A DNA stretch of 14,779 nucleotides from positions 1 through 14,779 of the forward strand of contig JADFYX010000028.1 of assembly GCA_015232795.1 (NCBI GenBank). The letters are read 5' to 3'. The translations under genes and the position numbers were made by a program. Positions within the stretch are counted from its first letter, which is position 1; each line of letters begins with the position of its first letter. This document shows, in pieces, positions 1-7,638 of this stretch. Source of the DNA: Magnetococcales bacterium. GTDB taxonomy: Bacteria; Pseudomonadota; Magnetococcia; Magnetococcales; JADFYX01. The notes under the pieces were generated by a model that saw only the letters and a program-made list of their open reading frames with translations, had not been told where the DNA came from and ran no database searches.

Positions 1-2
1 TC

Positions 3-947
3 TCCAACCGTGCAGGTGGGCTTGCGTTGTTAGGCCATCTGCTAACTGGTGATGGACAAAAGGTTTTGAGCTCTACAACCACCTTTTATGATGATGGTAC
101 AGAACCAGAAGCGTTGATAAATGATCTTCTTGACATGCTCCATACCGGGGTAAAAATGCAGGTAGTTGGGAATTCGCAACAAAAAAGTATAAATGATGAG
201 ATGGCAGAACAGATAAGCCAGATAACCCAATCATCTAGCCAAGAACATCTGCAAATGGCCTATCAAGTACTTTTACGGGGTAGTCAAGACCTGCGTTTAG
301 CCGAAAACCAACAACAAGCACTGGAGATGTTGCTGTTAAGGGTAGCATATTTAAAACCGGTGCCAGACATTGGCCGATTGATAAAAATGGCAGCAAAAGC
401 CGGGGAGAACTCTTCTGCCAACAGCAGTGGAACCCAAGCAACTGCTGGCTTTACTGCTTTGCCAGACTCCCCTGTAGCCTCCCCTGCCTCCCATCCAAAT
501 ATGGGGCAAAAACAGGTTAGCAATAAAGAACCTGTAACCTCATGGCTGCAATTGATATCATTAATGAAGAGGGTTGCCCCAGAATTGGCAATGAAACTTG
601 AACAGCAGGTGGCTTGCCTGGATTTTTATGATGCTAATGATGATAGCCCACCGCGGATGGTATTACAGTTGGTTAACGACTGCTTTGGACCTACAAGCCA
701 GGTTAAAGATAGAATTGTTGCATTTTTAGAAAAAACCGGGGTTTCTGGAGATGGGGTTGTGGTAGAGCCAGCATCTGAGGAGTCCCGACCTGAGACCATT
801 GGCGAGAAGAGTGCTAGAGTTAAAAGCGAAGCGTTGACAAAATTGGTGGAACAGACCAAAGATCACCCGATTGTACGTGAACTATCGGCCCGTTTTCAAG
901 TTGAAATTTTAAATGTTGAACCTCTTAACGAAAAATCTGTCCAATAG
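3..947 (+). CDS. dnaX: DNA polymerase III gamma/tau subunit, C-terminal part (5' truncated by window edge)
   Basis: This is the 3' part of the clamp-loader subunit that assembles the sliding clamp and bridges the polymerase cores. The frame is open from base 3, so the true start and the whole ATPase domain lie outside the window; a TTG at 27 is internal. About 314 residues are visible. The stretch reading YQVLLRGSQDLRLA, then EMLLLRVAYLKP, matches the domain III signature of DnaX (E. coli YQTLLIGRKELPYA, then EMTLLRALAFHP). A Ser/Pro/Ala-rich linker follows, then a tau-like C-terminal domain beginning near the SWLQLI motif and ending with a DHPIVRELSARFQVEILNVEP stretch like that of alphaproteobacterial DnaX. 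No canonical A AAA AAG slippery heptamer is visible in frame, so there is no sign here of a programmed frameshift making gamma. It lies directly upstream of ybaB and recR, the usual neighbours. Confidence 0.93.
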   Translation, partial: SNRAGGLALLGHLLTGDGQKVLSSTTTFYDDGTEPEALINDLLDMLHTGVKMQVVGNSQQKSINDEMAEQISQITQSSSQEHLQMAYQVLLRGSQDLRLAENQQQALEMLLLRVAYLKPVPDIGRLIKMAAKAGENSSANSSGTQATAGFTALPDSPVASPASHPNMGQKQVSNKEPVTSWLQLISLMKRVAPELAMKLEQQVACLDFYDANDDSPPRMVLQLVNDCFGPTSQVKDRIVAFLEKTGVSGDGVVVEPASEESRPETIGEKSARVKSEALTKLVEQTKDHPIVRELSARFQVEILNVEPLNEKSVQ

Positions 948-969
948 TTGGGCTTGGAGAAAAAATATT

Positions 970-1290
970 ATGAAAGATCTCGGCAATATTCTAAAACAAG
1001 CCCAAAAAATGCAGGGCGAAATGGCCAAAATTCAAGAAGAGATGGCCGCTGCATCGGTTGTTGGGCAGTCTGGTGGTGGTATGGTAGAGATTACTATGGA
1101 TGGCAAACAGGAGATTAAAAATATTCGCCTTGATCCAACAGTAGTTGACGCAAGAGATGTTGAAATGTTGGAAGATTTAATTGTTGCAGCATTTAATGAT
1201 GCGCAAAAAAAGGTACAGGTATTGAATCAGGACAGTATGGCCAAAGTTACTGGTGGGCTGAACATTCCAGGCCTTAAACTTCCTTTTTAA
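970..1290 (+). CDS. ybaB: YbaB/EbfC family nucleoid-associated DNA-binding protein
   Basis: A small dimeric DNA-binding protein of the YbaB/EbfC family, thought to bind DNA and modulate nucleoid structure and recombination. At 106 residues it is close to E. coli YbaB (109). It has the typical N-terminal amphipathic helix (MKDLGNILKQAQKMQGEM), an AKIQEEM segment, a Gly-rich turn before MVEITMDGKQEI, and a C-terminal helix followed by a GGLNIPGLKLPF end. The ATG at 970 is preferred because GGAG at 956-959 sits 10 bases upstream and the family starts there; the frame is open further up to an ATG at 913, but that would overlap dnaX and add a non-conserved 19-residue extension. It lies 22 bases after the dnaX stop and 14 bases before recR, so the three are very likely co-transcribed. 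Confidence 0.93.
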   Translation: MKDLGNILKQAQKMQGEMAKIQEEMAAASVVGQSGGGMVEITMDGKQEIKNIRLDPTVVDARDVEMLEDLIVAAFNDAQKKVQVLNQDSMAKVTGGLNIPGLKLPF

Positions 1291-1304
1291 AACAGAGAAT
1301 CACA

Positions 1305-1901
1305 ATGAAAGGTCTACCCTCGGTAGAACGGGCTATTGCGATTTTCTCCCGCTTTCCGGGGATTGGCAAAAAAAGTGCTGGCAGGATGATCTACCACCTT
1401 CTGCGCTATGGCCAGAGAGATATAGAACAGTTATTGCACTCTCTTCAGGAACTGCGTGATCGGGTAAAAACCTGTAGAATATGTCACAATCTAGCCGAAG
1501 GTGATATTTGTTGGGTCTGTGAAGACAACAAAAGAGACAGATCGTTGCTATGTGTATTAGAAGAAGCTTCTGATCTGATGGCTTTTGAGAAGGCGGGATT
1601 TTTTAGAGGAACCTACCATGTTTTGGGCGGTAGGCTTAACCCCCTTGATGATGTGGGGCCAGAGCAGTTAAATATGGGCTCTTTAGAAAAACGTTTGCTC
1701 TCAGGAGAGATTAAAGAGTTGGTTATCGCCACCAACCCCACAGTTGAAGGCGAAGCTACGGCCCATTTTGTGGCCCAATTAGCCAACTCTACTGGCTGTA
1801 AAGTAACCCGTTTAGCCTACGGCCTGCCAATGGGTGGAGAGCTGGAATATCTCGACGAATCAACCCTTTACCAAGCACTTGCTGGTCGCAGGGAGTTTTA
1901 A
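1305..1901 (+). CDS. recR: Recombination mediator protein RecR
   Basis: RecR acts with RecO (and RecF) to load RecA onto SSB-coated single-stranded DNA at gaps. At 198 residues it matches the family length. Visible domains are a helix-hairpin-helix DNA-binding segment near residues 13-34 (FSRFPGIGKKSAGRM), a four-cysteine zinc site (C57, C60, C69, C72), a Toprim domain starting near LCVLEEASDLMAFE (82-95) and including TNPTVEGEATAHF (143-155), and a C-terminal segment ALAGRREF. A weak AGAG ribosome site lies about 8 bases before the ATG. It is the last gene of the dnaX-ybaB-recR run. No U-tract hairpin that would make a convincing terminator is seen just after it. Confidence 0.96.
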   Translation: MKGLPSVERAIAIFSRFPGIGKKSAGRMIYHLLRYGQRDIEQLLHSLQELRDRVKTCRICHNLAEGDICWVCEDNKRDRSLLCVLEEASDLMAFEKAGFFRGTYHVLGGRLNPLDDVGPEQLNMGSLEKRLLSGEIKELVIATNPTVEGEATAHFVAQLANSTGCKVTRLAYGLPMGGELEYLDESTLYQALAGRREF

Positions 1902-1948
1902 TTTTTAACTGTAAAATTTGCTGATTTTAGGTAGTAACATTCTTATGG

Positions 1949-1954
1949 TATAAT
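1949..1954 (+). promoter_or_regulatory. Candidate -10 box in the recR-oxidoreductase gap
   Basis: A perfect TATAAT lies at 1949-1954, but the matching -35 position (TTTAGG or TTTTAG) agrees poorly with TTGACA. If used, it would give a leader of more than 200 bases before the oxidoreductase gene at 2176. The region is AT-rich, so a chance match is quite possible. Confidence 0.25.
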
Positions 1955-2078
1955 ATTTTTTTTGTTTAGCAAAAAAGCATGAATCCCAAAACTTTTTAGT
2001 AAAGAAGATCAACAAGTTGCAATAGATGTGAACCAACAACTGCTATTTCTATATGAAAGGTAGTTCAATTTGAATCCA

Positions 2079-2108
2079 TTGTGCACTGCATAATAAGCGT
2101 GCTATAAA
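2079..2108 (+). promoter_or_regulatory. Candidate promoter upstream of the oxidoreductase operon
   Basis: TTGTGC at 2079-2084 and TATAAA at 2103-2108 are separated by 18 bases, a fair sigma70-like arrangement with a good -10 and a weak -35. A start just downstream would give a leader of roughly 60 bases. It competes with the TATAAT at 1949. The 1902-2175 gap holds no open reading frame that I would call a gene. Confidence 0.3.
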
Positions 2109-2154
2109 CCAGTTCGCTTTTGAAAATGAGTGTATCTGAAAAATTTGTAACCTG

Positions 2155-2166
2155 ACCCTGGAGGGT
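2155..2166 (+). promoter_or_regulatory. Short hairpin overlapping the ribosome binding site of the oxidoreductase gene
   Basis: ACCC at 2155-2158 pairs with GGGT at 2163-2166 around a TGGA loop, placing the strong Shine-Dalgarno GGAGGG (2160-2165, 10 bases before the ATG at 2176) inside the hairpin. Six T residues follow. The stem is too short for a confident terminator; it may weakly mask the ribosome site, or simply reflect the complementarity of CCC to GGG. Confidence 0.3.
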
Positions 2167-2175
2167 GTTTTTTGT

Positions 2176-4212
2176 ATGACAACTATGACTGCCGCTAAGG
2201 CACAGTCTTTTCCTTATCCCGGTATTCCCGGTACCGGTGACGGTTCGGATGCCATCTCTTACGTAGAGACAAGGGCTACAGACGGTGCTGCAGCATACCC
2301 AATTACTTCTTCTACCATCATGGGCCAGCTATTTCAGGTAGCTGTTGCCAACGGTTTCCACAATGTCTGGGACAAACCTATTGTCTGGATGGAGCTAGAG
2401 AGTGAACATTCATCCCAATCCGCTTGCGAAGGTTTTGCCTTGGCTGGAGGACGGGTGACAAATTTCACCTCAGGCCAGGGGTTGATCCTCATGAAAGAGG
2501 TTCTCTATACCATTTCTGGTAAAAGATTACCTCAAGTTCTCAATGTTGGCGCACGGGCACTGACCTCTCAAGGTTTGAATGTTCATGCGGGACATGATGA
2601 TGTTATGGGGGTTGCAGATGTTGGATGGGGTATTCTATTTGCCCAATCCGTACAAGCCTGCTCTGACCTCTGTCTTATCGCCAGACGGGCATCTGAAGAC
2701 TCTCTTACACCATTTATGAACGTGCAAGATGGTTTTTTGAGTACCCACACCATTGAAAATCTGAATTTTCCTGAAGATGCTCTTATTAAAGAGTTTCTTG
2801 GAGATCCACGGGAAAAAATCAAAAACATGTTTGATACAGATTTTCCTCTACAGATGGGTGTTGTGCAGAACCAAGATGCCTATATGCAGGGTAAGATAGC
2901 CCAACGCTACTATTATGATGAACTTCCACGGATTGTTGAAGAGACCATGGATGAGTTCTATCAGTTAACAGGCCGTCGCTATAATATGTTAGATACATAC
3001 ATGATGGATGATGCTGAATATGCCATTGTAGCAATGGGTACCATGGCGGAAACCTGTATGTCTGTTGTTGAAGAGATACGTAACAACCTGGGCATCAAAC
3101 TAGGTGTTGTTCATGTCACCTGTTTCAGACCTTTTCCTGCTAAACAGATAGTACAAGTAATTAAAAATTGTAAAGCAATTTCGGTTATTGAGCGATGTGA
3201 TATCCCTACTATGGTGGATAATCCATTAACAACCGATATTGAAGCATCTCTTGCTCGCGCTGTTATGGGTGATCCAACATTTGAAAAGCTAGACAAAATA
3301 CCGTTTGTCTTCTCCGGTGCAGCAGGTTTAGGATCTCGGGACTCCACACCGGGTCATGTTATATCCATTGCCAGAAACATGTTGAAAGGTCTTGAGGGTA
3401 AAAGGTTCTTTACTTTGGGTATCGACCATGAAACTGCACTAGAGTTAGATACTGAGCCAGACGTTCGTCCACAAGGTTCTTTCTCAGTTCGTGCCCACTC
3501 TGTTGGTGGTTATGGATCGGTTACTACCAATAAAATTATTGCTACAATGTTGGGTGATATCTTCGGCTTTAATGTTCAGGCCGCACCAAAGTATGGCTCT
3601 GAGAAAAAAGGCCTGCCTACCAATACCTATCTTACTGTTACTCCAGCCACAAAAATCATGACCCACTGTGAGCTACAGCAGGTAGATTTTGTTCCTTTGA
3701 TGGACCCAACAACTTGGCATATGGGCAATCCTCTAGTGGGCTTACAAGATAATGGTATTGTTTTTCAACATACCGATGAGACAACCCCAGAGGGTCTATG
3801 GGATTCTCTGCCTCCCTATGCAAAATATTACATGAAAGAGAACAAAGTTCAGTTTTATGGTGTGGATACAATTGATATTGCAAGAGAGTCCTGCCAATCT
3901 GACCACTCATTGATTCAACGTTTTCAAGGTGTTGTACTCCTTGGTGTTTTCCTTAGAGTTACACCTTTCCAAAAAAATGCCAATATGAATGAAGAAGATC
4001 TCTTTAAACATGTTCGCAAACCGTTGGATAAATATTTTGGTAAACGTGGAGATCAGGTGGTAGATGAAAACCTTCAGGCCGTCAAACGCGGATATGAGCG
4101 GGTGATGGTTGTTACACCAGAGATCATGGCAGCTACACCAGCAGATATTATTGAGCAGGGCCGCCTTGATTGGGAGGCAAAAGGTAAGGACGTTAACGCG
4201 TTCTTTATCTAG
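2176..4212 (+). CDS. Pyruvate (2-oxoacid):ferredoxin oxidoreductase, fused alpha/gamma subunit
   Basis: This is the N-terminal half of a NifJ-like enzyme that oxidatively decarboxylates a 2-oxoacid, most likely pyruvate, to the acyl-CoA while reducing ferredoxin; the reaction can run in reverse to fix CO2. Domain I holds YPIT (41-44), the substrate/TPP-contacting motif, the acidic stretch ELESE around 73-77, and GARALTSQ with R127 where the pyruvate carboxylate-binding Arg of NifJ lies. Domain II (about 270-410) includes CFRPFPAKQI and a GLGSRDSTP motif. The gamma-like domain III begins near 438 (HSVGGYGSVTTNKII). The 678 residues end where the ferredoxin domain of single-chain NifJ would start, so the cofactor-binding half is in the next gene. 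The start ATG has GGAGGG 10 bases upstream. Pyruvate specificity is inferred; 2-oxoglutarate or another 2-oxoacid is possible. Confidence 0.9.
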   Translation: MTTMTAAKAQSFPYPGIPGTGDGSDAISYVETRATDGAAAYPITSSTIMGQLFQVAVANGFHNVWDKPIVWMELESEHSSQSACEGFALAGGRVTNFTSGQGLILMKEVLYTISGKRLPQVLNVGARALTSQGLNVHAGHDDVMGVADVGWGILFAQSVQACSDLCLIARRASEDSLTPFMNVQDGFLSTHTIENLNFPEDALIKEFLGDPREKIKNMFDTDFPLQMGVVQNQDAYMQGKIAQRYYYDELPRIVEETMDEFYQLTGRRYNMLDTYMMDDAEYAIVAMGTMAETCMSVVEEIRNNLGIKLGVVHVTCFRPFPAKQIVQVIKNCKAISVIERCDIPTMVDNPLTTDIEASLARAVMGDPTFEKLDKIPFVFSGAAGLGSRDSTPGHVISIARNMLKGLEGKRFFTLGIDHETALELDTEPDVRPQGSFSVRAHSVGGYGSVTTNKIIATMLGDIFGFNVQAAPKYGSEKKGLPTNTYLTVTPATKIMTHCELQQVDFVPLMDPTTWHMGNPLVGLQDNGIVFQHTDETTPEGLWDSLPPYAKYYMKENKVQFYGVDTIDIARESCQSDHSLIQRFQGVVLLGVFLRVTPFQKNANMNEEDLFKHVRKPLDKYFGKRGDQVVDENLQAVKRGYERVMVVTPEIMAATPADIIEQGRLDWEAKGKDVNAFFI

Positions 4213-4308
4213 ACTTTAAAAAAAAGATTAACTGGTGGGGGAAGAATTGACTGGTTGAGTTTAGTATTTTTAAACTTGCCAGCATGATAGTTTTACTGGA
4301 GTAATGTG

Positions 4309-5952
4309 ATGAGTCAAAAAGCTTTAATATATTCTGGAGCAACGCCGGATTGGTACGACATAGACCGGGCCCGTGAAATTATGGAGGCCTATAATGGCGG
4401 ATCTGGATCTGGCCAACCTGCCGATCCATTTGTCGCCCGTTCTGTCATTCCTGGCGGAACCGCATCATATCGGGATTTTTCTTATATTGCCCCCGACCTA
4501 CCTGAATTTGACGCTACAAATTGTGTTGGTTGTATGGAGTGTGTGCAACAGTGTCCTGATTCAGCAATTTGGGGAAGGGTTATTACCCCTGATACCTTGG
4601 AAACTGTTTTAAAAGAGGCTGGCTCCAAAGAGCAGCAACAGTTTTTGCGAGATCAATTTGTTGAGACAACAAAATATTTTAAAACCTACGAGAAGAAAAA
4701 AGCCAAAGATCCAACCGCTCCTGGTGGCGCACTATTTGGTATTTTTGTAGACCCTACCAAATGTAAAGGTTGTGGCGAGTGCGTAGTTGCCTGTGGTGAA
4801 CACGACGCTCTTAAGATGATTAAAAAGACCAAAGATAATCTTGAGGGTTATCTGGATCTTTGGGAATACTTCAAAAATTCTCCAAAAACTCCTGCTGAGT
4901 ATGTAAATCCCAAGTTGAAAGTGGATATCATGCTCAAAGATGATGCCAATCAGTTTGTTGGTGGTGCTGGCAACTGTATGGGTTGTGGAGAGACCTCTGC
5001 TATTCGACAGCTTTTAGCCATGACCCATGAAAAGGTTGGTGGTAAATACGGTGTTGTTGCTAATACAGGCTGTAGCACTGTTTATGGCTCCACTTATCCC
5101 TACAATCCATTTCGAGCACCTTGGGTAAACTCTCTCTTTGAGAATGCAGCTACTGTAGCCATGGGTATTAGGGCGCATTGGGACCAGATGGGCAAACAAG
5201 ATCACCATATTTGGGTTTTTGGTGGTGACGGCTCTATGTTGGATATTGGTTTTCAAGCTCTCTCGCGGATGTTGACCTCCGGTATGAATATCAAAGCGTT
5301 TGTGATGGATACCCAAGCCTATTCCAACACTGGTGGTCAAACATCAACCGCCACATATATTGGCCAAGAGGCCAAAATGTCAATCCATGGAAAAGTCGAA
5401 CTTGGCAAGCAAGAGCGACGCAAAGAGATTGCCAACATTGCCATGATGCACCCACGGGTGTTTGTTGCTCAGACAGTTGGCTCTATGACCAACCATTTTT
5501 ATAAATCTATTGAACAAGCTTTAGCCTTTGATGGTCCGGCTTTGATCAATGCCTTCACCTCTTGCCAACCAGAGCATCAAATTCCTGATGATGTATCTTG
5601 TCGGCAATCAATGTTGGCAGTTGAATCCCGGGCATTCCCTGTGTACATCTATAATCCTGATGCCGGGCCAACTTTAGCCTCTAAAATGTCCCTACAAGGA
5701 AACCCTTCGGTAAAACGTGATTGGCATCGTAGAAAGGGTAAAGATGGTCAAGAAGAGGTAGTAGATTTTATCAGCTTCTGCCGTACTGAAGGGCGTTTTG
5801 CTAAACATTTTAACAATGCCGAAAATGCCCCTACAGATGTTCTTCTTGCTTCACAGCAAGATAGATTGGACAACTGGCGTTTGCTACAACAGCTAGCAGG
5901 TATCGTTAATGTTGACCATTCAGATGAGATGGAAGAGGGTAAAAAATCCTGA
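4309..5952 (+). CDS. Pyruvate (2-oxoacid):ferredoxin oxidoreductase, fused delta/beta subunit (ferredoxin and TPP domains)
   Basis: This is the C-terminal half of the NifJ-like enzyme (547 residues), carrying the electron-transfer clusters and TPP. Two 4Fe-4S ferredoxin motifs lie at C72/C75/C78/C82 and C152/C155/C158/C162; the second lacks the usual trailing Pro. The proximal cluster ligands C223 and C226 (CMGCGE), C255 (NTGCSTVYG) and C419 (FTSCQPEH) are all present. The TPP motif GDGS (307-310) and NTGGQTST (340-347) follow NifJ closely. The ATG at 4309 is chosen because GGAG at 4298-4301 sits 7 bases upstream; a GTG at 4306 in the same frame is too close. It lies 96 bases after the alpha/gamma gene, with no convincing terminator between, so the two should be co-transcribed. 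Together the chains total about 1225 residues, like single-chain NifJ. Confidence 0.92.
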   Translation: MSQKALIYSGATPDWYDIDRAREIMEAYNGGSGSGQPADPFVARSVIPGGTASYRDFSYIAPDLPEFDATNCVGCMECVQQCPDSAIWGRVITPDTLETVLKEAGSKEQQQFLRDQFVETTKYFKTYEKKKAKDPTAPGGALFGIFVDPTKCKGCGECVVACGEHDALKMIKKTKDNLEGYLDLWEYFKNSPKTPAEYVNPKLKVDIMLKDDANQFVGGAGNCMGCGETSAIRQLLAMTHEKVGGKYGVVANTGCSTVYGSTYPYNPFRAPWVNSLFENAATVAMGIRAHWDQMGKQDHHIWVFGGDGSMLDIGFQALSRMLTSGMNIKAFVMDTQAYSNTGGQTSTATYIGQEAKMSIHGKVELGKQERRKEIANIAMMHPRVFVAQTVGSMTNHFYKSIEQALAFDGPALINAFTSCQPEHQIPDDVSCRQSMLAVESRAFPVYIYNPDAGPTLASKMSLQGNPSVKRDWHRRKGKDGQEEVVDFISFCRTEGRFAKHFNNAENAPTDVLLASQQDRLDNWRLLQQLAGIVNVDHSDEMEEGKKS

Positions 5953-5997
5953 TTAATCTCTATGAAGGTTTAACCAATTAAATTGAACAAATAAAAT

Positions 5998-6028
5998 AGC
6001 CATCCTTTATTTCTCGGATGGCTTTTTT
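5998..6028 (+). terminator. Rho-independent terminator of the oxidoreductase operon
   Basis: AGCCATCC (5998-6005) pairs perfectly with GGATGGCT (6016-6023) around a 10-base loop and is followed by an unbroken run of six T (6023-6028). It lies 46 bases after the stop of the delta/beta gene and separates that operon from the EAL gene. The rest of the gap to 6171 is AT-rich and holds no gene. Confidence 0.9.
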
Positions 6029-6171
6029 AGGGTTACTTTTTTTTAACAGAAATTTTTTGCGATAATTGCATTTTTTTGCTGACTTTTTGCTTGGGATAGA
6101 GTGAAATAACAGTGTTAAAAAATTAATAGGTATAAAAATAAGGTTAAGAACACCTTGAATGGGAGATATGT

Positions 6172-7494
6172 ATGTCTGAAAGTTCCTCAAGTCCCGAAGT
6201 TTTAACTGGTCTGTTTGGTGGCCGTTCAATTGCAACTCTAGAGAAGGCCATCCATGAGCGCGATGGGCAGTTTGAGGCCGACTTCTCTTCCTATAAACTC
6301 TGCTCTCGTTTCCAGCGTATTTTTAGTGCATCTCACCAACGTGGAGTTGGTTTTGAAGCATTTATGCGTGGTAAAGATAGCAACGGAAAGTTTATAGGGA
6401 CATCAACCCTTTTTGCCAACACTACGAGTGATGAAGATAAGATACAACTTGACCGCATGCGGTTATTGCTTCACATAAAGAATTTTGCCAAAGCTGAAAT
6501 TGATGACCGTTGGCTATTTGTTAACATTCATTCGAAAATTATGTTGGGTCGTCAAGATCCGGATGTAGAATTTTTACAAGAAGTATTGGAGCATACTGGG
6601 CTTCCAGCCAACCAAGTGGTTGTTGCCTTAAGGGAACATCAAGGCAACTATGAGACAGTACTTACCGACACCATCAAAAACCTGCAAAAATTGGGCTGCT
6701 TGGTTATGTTTGATGATTTTGGTGGTGACTCAGCCAATCTGGACCGACTATGGCAACTCCACCCAGATATAGTTAAGCTGGACCGGGATTTTCTAGAAAA
6801 TGCCTTTAAAGATCCCCGTGCCAAACGGATGTTCTACAAATTGATATCCTTGATTCACGCCTCTGGTAGTTTGGTTTTGGTAGAAAAAATTGAGACGGAA
6901 GAGGAATCATTCGTAGCTATGCGTCTTCATGCAGATTTTCTGCAAGGTCGTTTCTGGGGCGATTTAAGTGACAAACCTGTACGCCGTCCAGATAATGCTG
7001 AAGATGAATTTGACAACAATTTTCAAACTATCCGTCATCGCTGTGAAGTTGAATTTCAAACCGAAGAGCGTCGTCACAATCTGGAGATGGCAAATTTCAC
7101 CAATGAGTTTATGGAGTGCGCCTGGTCTATTGCTGACGGCATTCCCATACAAAGGGCAGCTAGAAGTTTACTCCGTCTGAAACGTGTTGAGCGAGTTTAT
7201 CTGTTGAACAACAAAGGTGTGCAAGTTAGTGCCAACTATTTCCCCAATGAAGGGGTAGCCGTGTTGGATAAACGCTATAAACCCATGGAAGATACCGAAG
7301 GTGGTACATGGACTCGCAGAACTCCATTCCAAGATGCCATGCGTAAACCTGGTGTGGTCCACCTATCCCAACCCTATCGTTCCAACATCAGCCTCAATGT
7401 TTGCACAACACTCTCCATGACCGTCAACAAGGGTGATGAAAATTTTGTCTTATGTTGTGATTTGGAACGTCTTGAAGGCATGATTCTCGATTAA
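6172..7494 (+). CDS. EAL-domain protein with degenerate active site and C-terminal PDC/Cache-like sensor domain
   Basis: A 440-residue soluble protein with no transmembrane segment. The EAL (cyclic-di-GMP phosphodiesterase) fold spans about 45-268: E62 in GFEAFMRG (EAL changed to EAF), N118, DDFG at 181-184, K202 in VKLDRDF, E238 in LVEKIETEEE and Q258 in FLQGRFWG. In the strand normally reading E-I/L-T-E the sequence is ALRE (152-155), so the first metal-binding Glu appears to be Ala152. The loop after DDFG reads GDSANL rather than TGYSSL. After a charged linker (about 270-310), the C-terminal part (about 311-440) has RVYLLNNKGVQVSANY and the RRTPFQDAMRKPGVVHLSQPY pattern typical of PDC/Cache-like sensor domains attached to EAL proteins (YkuI-like layout). 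The ribosome site GGGAG (6161-6165) is well placed. It may bind c-di-GMP without hydrolysing it; activity cannot be excluded from sequence alone. Confidence 0.85.
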   Translation: MSESSSSPEVLTGLFGGRSIATLEKAIHERDGQFEADFSSYKLCSRFQRIFSASHQRGVGFEAFMRGKDSNGKFIGTSTLFANTTSDEDKIQLDRMRLLLHIKNFAKAEIDDRWLFVNIHSKIMLGRQDPDVEFLQEVLEHTGLPANQVVVALREHQGNYETVLTDTIKNLQKLGCLVMFDDFGGDSANLDRLWQLHPDIVKLDRDFLENAFKDPRAKRMFYKLISLIHASGSLVLVEKIETEEESFVAMRLHADFLQGRFWGDLSDKPVRRPDNAEDEFDNNFQTIRHRCEVEFQTEERRHNLEMANFTNEFMECAWSIADGIPIQRAARSLLRLKRVERVYLLNNKGVQVSANYFPNEGVAVLDKRYKPMEDTEGGTWTRRTPFQDAMRKPGVVHLSQPYRSNISLNVCTTLSMTVNKGDENFVLCCDLERLEGMILD

Positions 7495-7506
7495 ATTTTT
7501 TATAAT

Positions 7507-7543
7507 CTCCAACCCGGATATTAGCGTAATATTTAGGTTGGAG
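7507..7543. repeat. Nested inverted repeat downstream of the EAL gene
   Basis: CTCCAACC (7507-7514) is exactly complementary to GGTTGGAG (7536-7543), and inside it ATATTA (7518-7523) is exactly complementary to TAATAT (7527-7532), with a 3-base internal loop on each side and a GCG apical loop. It starts 13 bases after the EAL stop. No T-run follows on either strand (a T-run precedes it on the plus strand), so it is not a standard intrinsic terminator. It may act as an RNA 3'-end stabiliser, a weak terminator or a protein-binding site. The remainder of the gap to 7638 shows nothing clear beyond a minor 5-bp palindrome near 7594-7609. Confidence 0.7.
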
Positions 7544-7638
7544 AACTTAAAAATTCCTCATTATTTATGAACTTTTAACTGTGAAGCAAGTCTGACTGTA
7601 GGTGTATAAACCTAGAATTTATTTAAGGTATACGAACA

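Noticed and set aside
727..745. A run of six A in dnaX that could be a frameshift site
   Set aside because: The codon boundaries (GAA AAA ACC) do not fit the X-XXY-YYZ slippery pattern, and the site lies too near the C-terminus to make a normal gamma product.
913..969. Upstream extension of ybaB from ATG 913
   Set aside because: It overlaps dnaX, adds a non-conserved segment, and the good ribosome site and family start are at 970.
1910..1930. AAAAT/ATTTT hairpin after recR as a terminator
   Set aside because: The stem is short and purely A/T, with no following T-run; AT-rich background explains it.
4258..4276. AGTTTA/TAAACT inverted repeat between the two oxidoreductase genes
   Set aside because: Six A/T-rich pairs with a 7-base loop and no T-run are too weak to call a terminator or attenuator.
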